From Sphingomonas faeni (GTDB lineage: Bacteria > Pseudomonadota > Alphaproteobacteria > Sphingomonadales > Sphingomonadaceae): DNA of 64,000 nt. The stretch covers positions 372,001-436,000 of the forward strand of contig NZ_JALPNF010000002.1 of the NCBI RefSeq assembly GCF_023195535.1, given 5' to 3'. Position numbers and translations under genes: made by a program. The notes under the pieces are model-generated. The model was not told the origin of the DNA. It ran no database searches and saw only the letters and a program-made list of their open reading frames with translations. How positions within the stretch are numbered: position 1 is the first letter of the stretch; each line of letters begins with the position of its first letter. Shown one piece after another: positions 29,354 to 38,867 of this stretch.

Positions 29354-31009
29354 TTATGCTTCGGTCTTGGTCGCAGCCTTCTTGGCAGCTGGCTTCTTCG
29401 CGGCCGGCTTCTTCACCGGTGCGTCGGCAGCTTCGGTGCCCTCTGCGTTCTCGGCAGCAACCGGCGACGATTCCGTCACGGCCGTCTCGGCTTCGACAGG
29501 GGCCGCCTTCTTCTTGGCAGGCGCCTTCTTGGCGGGCTTGGCGTCTGCCGCGGCGTCCGAAGCAGGCGCCTCGTCCGTCACGGCTTCGTCAGAAGCAGCG
29601 GGCTTCTTCTTGGCAGCAGCCTTCTTCTTCGGCTTGTGATTGTCGTGATCATGCGTGTGCGTGCCGCTCGCGAAACCGTCCTCGCTCTCGATCGCAGCCT
29701 CAAGCTCCTCACGCGTGGCGTCGCGGTCGGTGATCTCGGCCTTCTCGAACAGGAAGTCGACGACCTTGTCCTCGTACAGCGGCGCACGCAGCTGAGCGGC
29801 CGCCATCGGCTCCTGCTGGATATACTGCATGAACTGCTGACGCTGCTCGGCAGGATATTGCTGGGCAGCCTGCGCCATCAGACGCTGCATTTCCTGGTTC
29901 GAAACCTCGACGCCGTTCGCCTGGCCGATTTCCGACAGGAGCAGGCCCAGGCGTACGCGACGCTCGGCGATCTTGCGGTAATCGTCACGCTCGCCTTCCA
30001 TCTCGGCCATTGCGGCCTCGGGGTCGGCCTCGTGCGTGGCTTCGTGCTGGAGCTGCGACCAGATCTGGTTGAACTCGGCCTCGACCATCGACGGGGGAAC
30101 CTCGAAGTCATGACCCTCGGCGAGCTGGTCGAGCAGCTTGCGCTTCATGTGGGTGCGCGTGAGGCCGTTATGCTCCTGCTCGATCTGGCCCTTGAGCAGG
30201 CCCGTGAGCTGCTCGAGGCTCTCGAGACCAAGCGACTTGGCCAGATCCTCGTCGATCTTGCTCTCGCCCGCGGTCTTCACCGACTTGACGGTGATGTCGA
30301 ACGTCGCCGGCTGACCCGCGAGCGACTTCTCCTGATACTCCTCGGGGAAGGTCACGTTCAGGACCTTGTCGTCGCCGGTCTTCACGCCGACGAGCTGGTC
30401 CTCGAAACCAGGGATCAGGCGACCCGCGCCCAGCTCGACGCCCATGTCGGTGCCGGTGCCACCCTCGAACGCGACGCCGTCGGCGGTCTTGCCGACGAAA
30501 TCGACGGTGACGAGATCACCCATCTTGGCGACGTAATCGTCGGCCGCGTCGTCCCACTTCTTCTGCTGGTCGGCGAACTTCTGGAGCTGCTCGGTGACCG
30601 CCTCGTCCGCGACGGGCACGGTCAGGCGCTCGAGCTTCAGACCGTCGATCGCGGGCGCGGGGACCTGGGGCAGGACCTCCATCTCGACCTTGACCACGGC
30701 GTCCTTGCCGAGGTCATAGCCGTCTTCGAGCTCGACCGAGGGCTGCATCGCCGGGCGAAGCTGCTTCTCGGCGACGAGCGTCTGGACGCCCTCCTGGATC
30801 GCCGCGTTCAGCGCGTCCTGCGTCAGCGCCGGGCCGTGCATCTTGCGGATGAGGTTCGCCGGCACCTTGCCCGGACGGAAGCCCGGCATCTTCATCTGCG
30901 GCGCGAGGCGCTTCAGCTCGACATCGACCTTGGCATCGATATCCTTCGCGGTGATGGTGAGCGTAAAGGCGCGCTTGAGGCCCTCGTTCAACGTCTCGAC
31001 AGTCTGCAT
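29354..31009 (-). CDS. tig: Trigger factor with histone-H1-like C-terminal extension
   Basis: A 551-residue ribosome-associated chaperone and peptidyl-prolyl isomerase. The ribosome-binding signature GFRPGKVP is at residues 43-50, and the FKBP-type domain (GDLVTVDFVGKTADGVAFEGGT) is near 165. The helical chaperone arms run to about 440. Usual length is 430-450; here about 100 extra residues follow, beginning with a His/Asp cluster (GTHTHDHDNH). They continue as Lys/Ala/Pro repeats such as KKKAAAKKKPAA and PAAKKPAAKKAA, similar to histone H1 tails. The tail may bind RNA or metal, which is inference. It is not in an operon with clpP, which is on the same strand 1.5 kb downstream. Confidence 0.96.
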   Translation of the reverse strand: MQTVETLNEGLKRAFTLTITAKDIDAKVDVELKRLAPQMKMPGFRPGKVPANLIRKMHGPALTQDALNAAIQEGVQTLVAEKQLRPAMQPSVELEDGYDLGKDAVVKVEMEVLPQVPAPAIDGLKLERLTVPVADEAVTEQLQKFADQQKKWDDAADDYVAKMGDLVTVDFVGKTADGVAFEGGTGTDMGVELGAGRLIPGFEDQLVGVKTGDDKVLNVTFPEEYQEKSLAGQPATFDITVKSVKTAGESKIDEDLAKSLGLESLEQLTGLLKGQIEQEHNGLTRTHMKRKLLDQLAEGHDFEVPPSMVEAEFNQIWSQLQHEATHEADPEAAMAEMEGERDDYRKIAERRVRLGLLLSEIGQANGVEVSNQEMQRLMAQAAQQYPAEQRQQFMQYIQQEPMAAAQLRAPLYEDKVVDFLFEKAEITDRDATREELEAAIESEDGFASGTHTHDHDNHKPKKKAAAKKKPAASDEAVTDEAPASDAAADAKPAKKAPAKKKAAPVEAETAVTESSPVAAENAEGTEAADAPVKKPAAKKPAAKKAATKTEA

Positions 31010-31076
31010 GTCCGGCCTTTGTTATAAGAGCATTCGGGATAATTTCGTCAGGCGGTCGCCTCGCCTGCGGGCGGGC

Positions 31077-31161
31077 TGGTGCGGGCGAAGGGACTCGAAC
31101 CCCCACATCTTGCGATACTTGGACCTAAACCAAGCGCGTCTACCAGTTCCGCCACGCCCGC
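31077..31161 (-). tRNA. tRNA-Leu (TAG anticodon)
   Basis: An 85-base class II tRNA on the minus strand. The acceptor is GCGGGCG/CGCCCGC, the anticodon stem CTTGG/CCAAG with loop TTTAGGT (anticodon TAG), and there is a long variable arm (TATCGCAAGATG). The T arm contains GGTTCGAGTCC, and CCA is encoded. It sits 67 bases upstream of tig on the same strand. Confidence 0.96.
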
Positions 31162-31283
31162 ACAGGACATCGCCGTAGCGGGCGCGTCTATACCAACGAT
31201 GCATGCGGGGGCAAGCACATAGGCAACTCCGCCCGGCAACTCCGTCCGACTCCGCGCGTTGGGCATCCAGAAGGAGAGACATC

Positions 31284-31439
31284 ATGGCTACCCAACCCCC
31301 GGCAGAATTCCCGACCCCGACGCCCCCGGTCGAGCCGACCGCACCGCCGCCCGAGTTCAACCCGCCCGCACCGGATATCGACATCCCCGCCCCCGGCACG
31401 CCGTCGAACGATCCCGCGCCCGTGCAGCCTGAGTTCTGA
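31284..31439 (+). CDS. Small proline-rich hypothetical protein
   Basis: A 51-residue frame with a strong AAGGAG site 7-8 bases before ATG 31284. Composition is extreme: about 40% proline with Ala, Glu, Thr and Asp, in phrases such as PTPTPPVEPTAPPPEF and PAPDIDIPAPG. It is predicted to be extended and disordered, with no signal peptide. It is followed two bases later by another tiny acidic gene, so the two probably form an operon. The excellent ribosome binding site is the main reason to call it real. Function unknown. Confidence 0.6.
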   Translation: MATQPPAEFPTPTPPVEPTAPPPEFNPPAPDIDIPAPGTPSNDPAPVQPEF

Positions 31440-31441
31440 GC

Positions 31442-31660
31442 ATGGCCGATCCGCATCCCGGCACGAATCCGGACACGCTTCCCGAGGATCGTGACGAGGA
31501 TACCCGCAGCGACATCGAACAGGCGGTGAAGTCGCGCTCCGACGCGGTCGAGCGCGGTGACGGCGGCGACGAGCCCGAGACGTTCACCGATACTGGCTTG
31601 CCCGACGGGGTTGGCGGGTCCGGCGGCGATGTGAAGAACCAGGACGGCGACGCGCAGTAA
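31442..31660 (+). CDS. Small acidic hypothetical protein
   Basis: A 72-residue protein, strongly acidic and glycine-rich (DTLPEDRDEDTRSDIEQAVKSRSDAVERGDGGDEPE), predicted to be disordered apart from one possible helix at DIEQAVKSRSDAVE. ATG 31442 lies two bases after the stop of the proline-rich gene, indicating coupled translation. Short Asp/Gly-rich proteins of this sort occur in sphingomonads, but no family function is known to me. Confidence 0.6.
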   Translation: MADPHPGTNPDTLPEDRDEDTRSDIEQAVKSRSDAVERGDGGDEPETFTDTGLPDGVGGSGGDVKNQDGDAQ

Positions 31661-31796
31661 GTCCGCGTCAGCGACCATACAGGTGGGGGTGGCTAGCTGA
31701 TACGCAGCCATTCCCGCCGATCAGGATCCGATAATTTCCACCATACCTACCTTCGCCGAGCATCAGAGCCTTTATGTCGCGCTCGGGCTGGCCGTA

Positions 31797-32363
31797 TTGC
31801 TGCTGATCGTAGCGCAGCGCATCCCCATCATTCGAACGCTCGTCAATCTGGCAATGACGCTCGTGCTCGTCGGACTTTTGTTCGTTGCGGTCGATCAGCG
31901 TCGCCAGTTCGATCCGTATGTCGGCAAGATCGCGCGGTTCCTGAAGATCGAGGACCAGCAGGTGGTCGGCGGTGAGGTCCGCATCCGCATGTCGCCGGAC
32001 GGACATTTCTGGGCGCGCGCGACGATCGACGGGGTGAGTCGACGCCTGCTGATCGACAGCGGCGCGACGATCACAGCGATTTCGGAGACAACGGCGGATG
32101 CTGCGGGAATCGACGCGCGGGTCGGCGTGGTGCCGATCGTGTTGCAGACCGCCAACGGTTCGATCGCGGCCAAGACCGGAAAGATCGCCGCGCTGAAGCT
32201 GGGCGCGATCGTCGCGCGCGACTTGCAGGTGGTGGTGTCGCCGGCGTTTGGGGATACCAACGTGCTGGGGATGAACTTCCTGTCGCGGCTGGCGTCGTGG
32301 CGCGTGGAGGAGAACACGCTTATTTTGGTGCCGCATCATCCGCAGAAGGTGGATGGCACATAA
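31797..32363 (+). CDS. Retropepsin-like aspartic protease, TIGR02281 type, membrane-anchored
   Basis: A protein of about 188 residues. The catalytic half-site is LLIDSGATITAIS (D-S-G) near residue 85, and the flap/second hydrophobic region NVLGMNFLSRLASW near 160 is typical of the clan AA family that dimerises to form one active site. A membrane segment (VNLAMTLVLVGLLFVAV) precedes the periplasmic domain. The first conventional start is TTG 31797. However, the frame stays open to 31701 and reads like a preceding hydrophobic helix (SLYVALGLAVLLLIVA), so a non-canonical start such as ATT 31734 (AGGA upstream) is possible. Substrate unknown. Confidence 0.78.
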   Translation: MLLIVAQRIPIIRTLVNLAMTLVLVGLLFVAVDQRRQFDPYVGKIARFLKIEDQQVVGGEVRIRMSPDGHFWARATIDGVSRRLLIDSGATITAISETTADAAGIDARVGVVPIVLQTANGSIAAKTGKIAALKLGAIVARDLQVVVSPAFGDTNVLGMNFLSRLASWRVEENTLILVPHHPQKVDGT

Positions 32364-32682
32364 GCCCCCTCCCCTTCTCCGCTACCATTTTCACTCCAAC
32401 TCCGCCCCAACTACCGCCACCCCGGCGAAGGCCGGGGCCCAGTTGGAAAGGTCGCAGTAACGGTGCGTCGCCCTCAATCAGCGAAGTCCCCCAACTGGGC
32501 CCCGGCCTTCGCCGGGGTGGGGCGTGGTGGAAGCGGGCGAACTAAACTTCCGCTATTTCCCTCGCGAACGCGGGGGCCCAGGAATCAAGCAGCGCTGCGC
32601 TCCGTTATCCTGGACTCCCGCTTTCGCGGGAGAACGGAAAGGGGCGGGAGGGAGGTAGCGCGCGGGAGAAACGTTCGAGAGC
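32364..32682. repeat. Convergent intergenic gap with family B and family E repeats
   Basis: A 320-base gap between the retropepsin gene and gatB. The family B copy spans 32416-32520 (arms CCACCCCGGCGAAGGCCGGGG and complement, inner CAGTTGG / CCAACTGG). A family E copy spans 32557-32636 (arms CGCGAACGCGGGGGCCCAGG and CCTGGACTCCCGCTTTCGCGGG). No gene is present. Confidence 0.85.
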
Positions 32683-34164
32683 TTACGAAGCCACCGACTC
32701 CCCGAGCGCCCCCTTCAGCACCTCGTTCACCACGGCAGGATTAGCCTTCCCCCCCATAGCCTTCATCGTCTGGCCCACGAAGAACCCGAACAGCTTGTCC
32801 TTGCCACCGCGATAATCGGCGACCTTGTCCGCATTCGCCGCCATAACCTCGGCGATCACGGCCTCGATCGCGCCGGTATCGCTGGTCTGCTTCAACCCGC
32901 GATCCTCGACCACCTTCGCCGCGCCGTCGCCAGTTTCGAGCATCACCTCGAACACCTGCTTGGCCAAGCTCCCCGACAGCGTGCCGTCCGCGATCAGACC
33001 CAGCAATTCCGCCGCCTGCGCCGGCGACACCGGCGAGTTCTCGATGTCCCTGCCCGTCCGGTTCAGCGCGCCGAACAACTCCGACGTCGTCCAGTTCGCC
33101 GCCGCCGCCGGCTTCACGCCTGCACCCAACAACGCGTCGAACCACCGTGCTGCCTCGACCTCGGCGGTCAGCACCGTCGCCTGATACGGCGCGATTCCCA
33201 ACGCTTCGTATCGCGCGCGCTTCGCGTCCGGCAACTCCGGCAGCGAAGCCCGGCACTCGGCCAGAAACGCATCGTCGAGCACCAGCGGCAAAAGATCGGG
33301 ATCAGGGAAGTAGCGGTAATCATGCGCGTCTTCCTTCGACCGCATCGAGCGCGTCTCGTTGCGGTCGGGATCGTAGAGCCGCGTTTCCTGCTGGATCTTG
33401 CCGCCGGCCTCCAGCACCTCGACCTGGCGCTTGGCCTCCTGCTCGACCACCGCCATCACGAAGCGCACCGAGTTGACGTTCTTCGTCTCGGTCCGCGTGC
33501 CCAGTTCGTCGCCGGGCTTGCGCACGCTGACGTTGACGTCGGCGCGCATCGAGCCTTCTTCCATATTGCCGTCGCACGACCCGACATAGCGCAGGATCGA
33601 TCGCAGCTTGCGTAGGTAAGCCCCTGTTTCCGCTGGCGAAGCGAGATCCGGCTTCGACACGATCTCCATCAGCGCGACGCCCGACCGATTGAGATCGACG
33701 TACGACTGAGTCGGATGCTGGTCGTGCATCAGCTTGCCCGCATCCTGCTCGACATGGATGCGCTCGACGCCGATCCGCTTGCCCGTCGCGTCGGGGTTCT
33801 TCTCGTCGAGGCTGATGTCGATCGCGCCTTCACCCACGATCGGATGATAGAGCTGGCTGATCTGATAGCCCTGCGGCAAATCGGCGTAGAAGTAGTTCTT
33901 GCGATCGAACCGCGACCATTTGTTGATCTGCGCCTCGATCGCCATGCCGGTGCGGACCGCCTGGCGGATGCATTCGCGGTTCGGTACCGGCAGCATGCCC
34001 GGCATCGCCGCGTCGACGAGGCTCACCTGCGTGTTGGGCTCGGCGCCGAACGCGGTCGCCGCGCCCGAGAAGAGCTTGGCGTTCGACGTCACCTGCGCGT
34101 GCACTTCGAGGCCGACCACGACCTCCCACTCGCCGGTGTCGCCCTGGATACGATAATCGCTCAT
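32683..34164 (-). CDS. gatB: Aspartyl/glutamyl-tRNA amidotransferase subunit B
   Basis: A 493-residue subunit of GatCAB, which amidates misacylated Glu-tRNA(Gln) and/or Asp-tRNA(Asn). The N-terminal kinase-like domain begins [23 protein letters not shown] and contains [19 protein letters not shown], the most conserved stretch of GatB. The C-terminal YqeY-like domain carries [28 protein letters not shown]. The ATG lies one base after the gatA stop. Order gatC-gatA-gatB on the minus strand is standard for alphaproteobacteria. Confidence 0.98.
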   Translation of the reverse strand: MSDYRIQGDTGEWEVVVGLEVHAQVTSNAKLFSGAATAFGAEPNTQVSLVDAAMPGMLPVPNRECIRQAVRTGMAIEAQINKWSRFDRKNYFYADLPQGYQISQLYHPIVGEGAIDISLDEKNPDATGKRIGVERIHVEQDAGKLMHDQHPTQSYVDLNRSGVALMEIVSKPDLASPAETGAYLRKLRSILRYVGSCDGNMEEGSMRADVNVSVRKPGDELGTRTETKNVNSVRFVMAVVEQEAKRQVEVLEAGGKIQQETRLYDPDRNETRSMRSKEDAHDYRYFPDPDLLPLVLDDAFLAECRASLPELPDAKRARYEALGIAPYQATVLTAEVEAARWFDALLGAGVKPAAAANWTTSELFGALNRTGRDIENSPVSPAQAAELLGLIADGTLSGSLAKQVFEVMLETGDGAAKVVEDRGLKQTSDTGAIEAVIAEVMAANADKVADYRGGKDKLFGFFVGQTMKAMGGKANPAVVNEVLKGALGESVAS

Positions 34165-34165
34165 G

Positions 34166-35650
34166 TTACCACCAAGCCTCTGGTCGCGCGGTAAATCCTG
34201 CCCGCTGTTCGATCGCGAGCCCTGCGTTCAGCACGCCTTGTTCGTCGAGCGGCTTGCCGATGATCTGCAAGCCCAGCGGCAGGCCCTGCTTGTCGAGACC
34301 GCCCGGCACCGACATCGCCGGCAGACCCGCCAGCGACGACGGCACGGTGAAGACGTCGTTCAGGTACATTGCGATCGGATCGGCCGACTTCTCGCCCAGC
34401 GCGAACGCCGCCGAGGGTGCGGTCGGCGTCAGCAGCACGTCGCACATCTCCCAAGCCCGCTCGAAATCGCGCGCGATCAGCGTCCGGACCTTCTGCGCCT
34501 GCGTGTAATACGCGTCGTAGAACCCCGCCGACAGCACATAGGTGCCGATCATGATGCGGCGCTTCACCTCGGGGCCGAAGCCGTCGGCGCGGGTCGCGGC
34601 GTACATGTCCTGCAACCCGGCACCGGTCGGCAGGTCGCGGATGCCGTAGCGGACGCCGTCATAGCGCGCGAGGTTCGACGACGCTTCGGCCGGCGCGATG
34701 ATGTAATAGGCCGGCAGCGCGTATTTGGTGTGCGGGAGCGAGACCTCGACGATCGTCGCGCCGGCGTCCTTCATCCAGGCGATGCCCTGCTGCCAAAGCG
34801 ACTCGATCTCCTCGGGCATCCCGTCGACGCGATACTCCTTGGGAATACCGACGCGCAGGCCGTTGAGATTGCCGGACAAACCCGCTTCCCATTTCGGCAC
34901 GTCGAGCTGCAGCGAGGTGCCGTCCTTCGCGTCGAACCCGGCCATCGCCTCGAGCAGGATCGCGCAGTCGCGAACGTCGCGCGCCATCGGCCCGGCCTGG
35001 TCGAGCGACGAGGCGAACGCGATCGTCCCCCAGCGCGAGCAGCGGCCGTAGGTGGGCTTGATGCCGCTGATGCCGGTGAAGGCGGCGGGCTGGCGGATCG
35101 ACCCGCCGGTGTCGGTGCCGGTCGCACCGGGGCAGAGCCGTGCGGCGACTGCCGACGACGAACCGCCGGACGAGCCGCCTGGTGCCAGCGAAGCATTACC
35201 GCCATCGTTGCGCTTCCACGGTGAGATCACGTTGCCGAACGCCGACGTTTCGTTCGACGAGCCCATCGCGAACTGGTCCATGTTCAGCTTGCCGAGCATC
35301 CCCGCGCCTGCGTCCCAGAGGTTCTGCGAGACAGTCGATTCATAGGTCGGCGTGAAGCCTTCGAGGATGTGGCTCGCCGCGGTCGTCGTGACGCCCTTCG
35401 TGCAGAACAGGTCCTTCATGCCGATCGGCACGCCGGCCAGCGGCTTGAGCGTTTCGCCGGCTTCGCGCGCGGTATCGGCGGCGGTGGCGGCGGCGATCGC
35501 ATGCTCAGGCGTCTCGACAAGAAACGCGTTCAACGCCTTGGCCTGGCTCACCTTTACGATGAATGCGTCAGCGACTTCGCGTGCCTTGAAGGAGCCATCG
35601 CGGACGCCGTCGCGGATGCCGGCGATCCCGATATCTGTGAGGTCGGTCAT
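34166..35650 (-). CDS. gatA: Aspartyl/glutamyl-tRNA amidotransferase subunit A
   Basis: A 494-residue amidase that releases ammonia from glutamine for GatB. The Ser-cisSer-Lys triad is visible: the lysine in [14 protein letters not shown] near 78, and the serines in [13 protein letters not shown] and [11 protein letters not shown] around 153-178. The ATG at 35650 overlaps the gatC stop (TAATG), indicating coupling. A much longer open frame extends upstream through gatC in another reading frame and is not coding. Confidence 0.98.
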   Translation of the reverse strand: MTDLTDIGIAGIRDGVRDGSFKAREVADAFIVKVSQAKALNAFLVETPEHAIAAATAADTAREAGETLKPLAGVPIGMKDLFCTKGVTTTAASHILEGFTPTYESTVSQNLWDAGAGMLGKLNMDQFAMGSSNETSAFGNVISPWKRNDGGNASLAPGGSSGGSSSAVAARLCPGATGTDTGGSIRQPAAFTGISGIKPTYGRCSRWGTIAFASSLDQAGPMARDVRDCAILLEAMAGFDAKDGTSLQLDVPKWEAGLSGNLNGLRVGIPKEYRVDGMPEEIESLWQQGIAWMKDAGATIVEVSLPHTKYALPAYYIIAPAEASSNLARYDGVRYGIRDLPTGAGLQDMYAATRADGFGPEVKRRIMIGTYVLSAGFYDAYYTQAQKVRTLIARDFERAWEMCDVLLTPTAPSAAFALGEKSADPIAMYLNDVFTVPSSLAGLPAMSVPGGLDKQGLPLGLQIIGKPLDEQGVLNAGLAIEQRAGFTARPEAWW

Positions 35651-35952
35651 TATTCGATCACCTTGGGCACGGCAAAGAATCCGTGTTCGGCCGCCGGGGC
35701 ATTGGCCAGAACCTGCTCGCGGATGCCGCCGCCGGTCAGCGGGTCGGCGTTGACGACGTCGTCGCGCAGCCGCAGCGTGTTGGGGATGACGGCGGTCATC
35801 GGCTCGACGCCGGTCGTGTCGACCTCGCCCAGCATCTCGATCCAACCAAGGATGTTTCCGAGTTCCGGCGCCATGCGGGCGGCGTCCTCGTCGGTGATCG
35901 CGATGCGCGCAAGGCTCGCGATCCGCTTCACGGTTGCAGTATCTACGGACAT
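35650..35952 (-). CDS. gatC: Aspartyl/glutamyl-tRNA amidotransferase subunit C
   Basis: A 100-residue stabilising subunit of GatCAB that wraps around GatA. It matches the family throughout: [44 protein letters not shown], then [14 protein letters not shown] and a C-terminal [14 protein letters not shown]. First gene of the gatC-gatA-gatB operon. Confidence 0.97.
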   Translation of the reverse strand: MSVDTATVKRIASLARIAITDEDAARMAPELGNILGWIEMLGEVDTTGVEPMTAVIPNTLRLRDDVVNADPLTGGGIREQVLANAPAAEHGFFAVPKVIE

Positions 35953-36010
35953 GCCGTGCGGCTAGCACCCGGCGCGGCGAGGGCGCAATATGTTTCCCGC
36001 CCGAGATGCA

Positions 36011-36132
36011 ATCCTCCCCCGCCAGGGGGAGGTGGCGCGAAGCGACGGAGGGGGAGGTAAGGGTAACCCTGTTCCATGTCCTCCCCCTCCGTCTGGCAAG
36101 TGCCAGCCACCTCCCCCTGGCGGGGGAGGATC
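36011..36132. repeat. Bipartite inverted repeat, family A, in a divergent promoter gap
   Basis: Arms ATCCTCCCCCGCCAGGGGGAGG and CCTCCCCCTGGCGGGGGAGGAT face each other around paired GACGGAGGGGGAGG segments. It occupies half of the 250-base gap between gatC and the divergent DUF3089 gene, so at least one promoter must lie beside or upstream of it. Confidence 0.9.
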
Positions 36133-36203
36133 GTGAAGGCGCCCGTTGCAACCTTCCCCCGCTTCCGGCACGGGAGCGACACCGCCTGCACGGAAGGTCC
36201 CGC

Positions 36204-37313
36204 TTGGCCCGCAAATTTCTCTATTTCGTTGCCGCGATGATCGTCCTCGCGATCGCCGCATTGCTCGCCTATCGCCTCTACGGGACGGAGTTGATCCGGA
36301 TCGCGATGGTCCCGCGCGAGACGTTCCAGGCGCAACGCGAGGCCCCGCGCAACATCTACGCGCGCAAGATCATGTGGCTCGCGCGGCCCGATACGCCCGG
36401 CAATCCGGCGCTCTGGACGCCCCCCGGTTACGCCCCCGGCAAGCCGAACACCGGCGCGGCGATCTTCTTCATCCACCCGACCTCGTACATCAACCGCGAC
36501 CACTGGAACGCGCCGATCGACGATCCCGAGACCAACGCGCGGGCGGAACTGTTCCTGCGCGGCCAGGCGAGCGCGTTCAACGAGGCCGGTGACATCTGGG
36601 CACCGCGCTATCGCCAGGCGACGTTCGGCGCGTTCCTGACCAGCGAGGCCGACAGCGAACGCGCGCTGGCGCTGGCATATGGCGACGTGTCCGCCGCCTT
36701 CGACCGTTTTCTCACCGAAGCCGGCCCGACCCGTCCGATCATCCTCGCCGGCCATAGCCAGGGCGCGCTCCACCTCACCCGCCTGCTCCGCGACCGCATC
36801 GCCACCGACGCCAAGCTGAAGGCGCGGATCGTCGCGGCGTACGTCGTCGGCTGGCCCGTCTCGCGCACGACCGACTTGCCGCGCATGGGCCTCGCCGAAT
36901 GCCGCGCCGCCGACCAGACCGGATGCATCCTGTCCTGGGAGAGTTTCGCCGAGCCCGCCGACCCCGCGCTGATCGTCGACGCCTATGACCAGACCACTGG
37001 CTTCGACGGCCGGCCGCGGAAAGCCACGCCGATGGTGTGCACCAACCCGCTAACCGGCACCGCCGACGCGACCGCGCCCGCGACCGCGAACCTCGGCACG
37101 CTCGTGCCCTCCGCCGATCTGAAGACCGCAACGATCGCGATCGGCAGCGTGCCCGCGCGCTGCGCCGACCGCGGATTCCTGCTGATCGGCGAAGGTCCCA
37201 ACCTCGGACCCTACGTGCTGCCCGGCAACAACTATCACGTCTACGACTACAGCCTGTTCTGGGCGAACATCCGCGCCGACGCCAACCGTCGCCTGAAGGC
37301 TTTCGCGCGATGA
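36204..37313 (+). CDS. DUF3089 family alpha/beta-hydrolase-like protein, membrane-anchored
   Basis: A protein of about 369 residues starting at TTG 36204, which has GGAAGG six bases upstream and gives an N-terminal anchor ([23 protein letters not shown]). The DUF3089 fold is recognisable: [23 protein letters not shown], then [12 protein letters not shown], the nucleophile elbow [15 protein letters not shown] (G-H-S-Q-G) near residue 180, and a late [23 protein letters not shown] with the probable catalytic histidine. It is probably an esterase or lipase-like enzyme in the periplasm; the substrate is unknown. It overlaps ruvX by four bases. Confidence 0.85.
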   Translation: MARKFLYFVAAMIVLAIAALLAYRLYGTELIRIAMVPRETFQAQREAPRNIYARKIMWLARPDTPGNPALWTPPGYAPGKPNTGAAIFFIHPTSYINRDHWNAPIDDPETNARAELFLRGQASAFNEAGDIWAPRYRQATFGAFLTSEADSERALALAYGDVSAAFDRFLTEAGPTRPIILAGHSQGALHLTRLLRDRIATDAKLKARIVAAYVVGWPVSRTTDLPRMGLAECRAADQTGCILSWESFAEPADPALIVDAYDQTTGFDGRPRKATPMVCTNPLTGTADATAPATANLGTLVPSADLKTATIAIGSVPARCADRGFLLIGEGPNLGPYVLPGNNYHVYDYSLFWANIRADANRRLKAFAR

Positions 37314-37777
37314 TCACGCTCTTCGCGGCGCAGTTCCGCGACGCGCTCCCCAATGGCGGCCGGCTGATCGGCCTCGACGTCGGCACCAAGACGATCGGCA
37401 CCGCGCTCTGCGATGCAGGCTGGTCGTTCGCGAGCCCCGCAATCCTGATCCGCCGCACCAAATTCCAGAAGGACAAGGCCGCACTCGCCGAACTCATCAA
37501 GGTGCAGAACGTGGTTGGCCTGGTCATCGGCCTGCCGATCAACCTCGACGGCAGCGAAAGCCCGCGGTCGCAATCGACGCGCGCGTTCGCGCAGAACCTC
37601 AAGGATATGGGGCTGCCGATTTTGCTCCAGGACGAACGCTGGTCGACCGTCGCGGTCACCCGCACGCTGATCGAACAGGACGCCAGCCGCGCCAAACGTG
37701 CCGAACTCGTCGACAAGATGGCCGCCGCCTACATCCTCCAGGGCGCGATCGATGCGCTGGTGACGGCACGGATCTGA
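37310..37777 (+). CDS. ruvX: Putative pre-16S rRNA nuclease / Holliday junction resolvase-like RuvX (YqgF)
   Basis: A 155-residue RNase H-fold nuclease that matures the 5' end of 16S rRNA in E. coli. Acidic active-site residues appear in [15 protein letters not shown] (near 22), [11 protein letters not shown] (near 110) and [14 protein letters not shown] (near 138). The [27 protein letters not shown] segment is the family hallmark. The ATG overlaps the DUF3089 stop (ATGA). Length is typical. Confidence 0.95.
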   Translation: MITLFAAQFRDALPNGGRLIGLDVGTKTIGTALCDAGWSFASPAILIRRTKFQKDKAALAELIKVQNVVGLVIGLPINLDGSESPRSQSTRAFAQNLKDMGLPILLQDERWSTVAVTRTLIEQDASRAKRAELVDKMAAAYILQGAIDALVTARI

Positions 37778-37798
37778 CGCCCCCGTCCACATACTCTA

Positions 37799-37826
37799 CG
37801 ATCCTCCCCCGCAAGGGGGAGGATCG
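37799..37826. terminator. Palindrome between ruvX and pyrB, single family A arm
   Basis: A perfect 12-base stem (CGATCCTCCCCC / GGGGGAGGATCG) with GCAA loop. It is exactly one hairpin arm of the family A repeat standing alone. It lies 22 bases past the ruvX stop and probably reduces read-through into pyrB, though no T-run follows. Confidence 0.6.
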
Positions 37827-37880
37827 CGAGCCTTTGAAAGCCTTGCCCCCTGCCCCGGCGGCCACTATCCCGCGGCTTTA

Positions 37881-38867
37881 ATGCGAACTTCAGATCACCG
37901 CCCCGCCGCCCTCATCGAAGGCGGCGCCGTCTTCCCGCACCGGCATCTCACCGGCATCGACGGGCTCCAGCCGCACGAGATCGCGTTCCTGCTCGACGAG
38001 GCGGAGACGTGGGTCGGCGCGAACCGGACGCATGCGACGCCCGACAAGCGGCTCGCGGGGCTCACCCAGATCAATGCGTTCTTCGAAAACTCGACGCGGA
38101 CTCTGCTGTCGTTCGAGATCGCGGGCAAGCGGCTCGGCGCGGACGTCGTCAACATGCACGCCGCGCAGTCGAGCGTGAAGAAGGGCGAGACGCTGATCGA
38201 CACCGCCATGACGCTGAACGCGATGCGCGCGGACGTGATCGTGATCCGGCATATGTCGTCGGGCGCGGTGCGGTTGATCGCGGACAAGGTCGACTGCCCG
38301 GTGCTCAACGCGGGCGATGGCCGGCATGAGCACCCCACGCAAGCGCTGCTTGATGCGCTGACGATCCGGCGGCGGAAGGGCTCGATCGCGGGGCAGCGCG
38401 TCGTGATCTGCGGCGATCTGCTGCATAGCCGGGTCGCGCGCTCGAACATTCTGGCGCTCACCGCGCTCGCCGCGGAGGTGCGGGTGTGTGCGCCATCAAC
38501 GCTGATGCCGCCGATGATCGAGCGAATGGGCGTGACCGCGTTTACCGATTTCGACAAGGCGCTGGAGGGCGCCGACGTGGTGATGATGCTCCGGCTCCAG
38601 AACGAGCGGATGGACGGCGCCTATGTGCCCTCCACGCGCGAATATCGGCTTCGCTACGGGCTGACGCTCGACCGGCTGGCGAAGGCTGCGCCCGACGCGC
38701 TGGTGATGCACCCCGGCCCGATGAACCGCGGCGTCGAGATCGACTCGGCGGTCGCGGATCATGCGCGCTCGGCGATCACCGAACAGGTCGAGATGGGGGT
38801 CGCCGTCCGCATGGCCTGCCTCGACGTGCTGACACGAAGAGCGCGCGGCGTGGAGGGCTGGGCATGA
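37881..38867 (+). CDS. pyrB: Aspartate carbamoyltransferase catalytic subunit
   Basis: A 328-residue enzyme joining carbamoyl phosphate and aspartate in pyrimidine synthesis. Carbamoyl-phosphate site [20 protein letters not shown] is near residue 70, with [13 protein letters not shown] near 107, [14 protein letters not shown] near 152 and [13 protein letters not shown] near 280. The overlap with the next gene (ATGA at 38864) points to coordinated production. In this class the catalytic subunit is often held in a dodecamer with a dihydroorotase-like partner, which is the next gene. Confidence 0.97.
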   Translation: MRTSDHRPAALIEGGAVFPHRHLTGIDGLQPHEIAFLLDEAETWVGANRTHATPDKRLAGLTQINAFFENSTRTLLSFEIAGKRLGADVVNMHAAQSSVKKGETLIDTAMTLNAMRADVIVIRHMSSGAVRLIADKVDCPVLNAGDGRHEHPTQALLDALTIRRRKGSIAGQRVVICGDLLHSRVARSNILALTALAAEVRVCAPSTLMPPMIERMGVTAFTDFDKALEGADVVMMLRLQNERMDGAYVPSTREYRLRYGLTLDRLAKAAPDALVMHPGPMNRGVEIDSAVADHARSAITEQVEMGVAVRMACLDVLTRRARGVEGWA

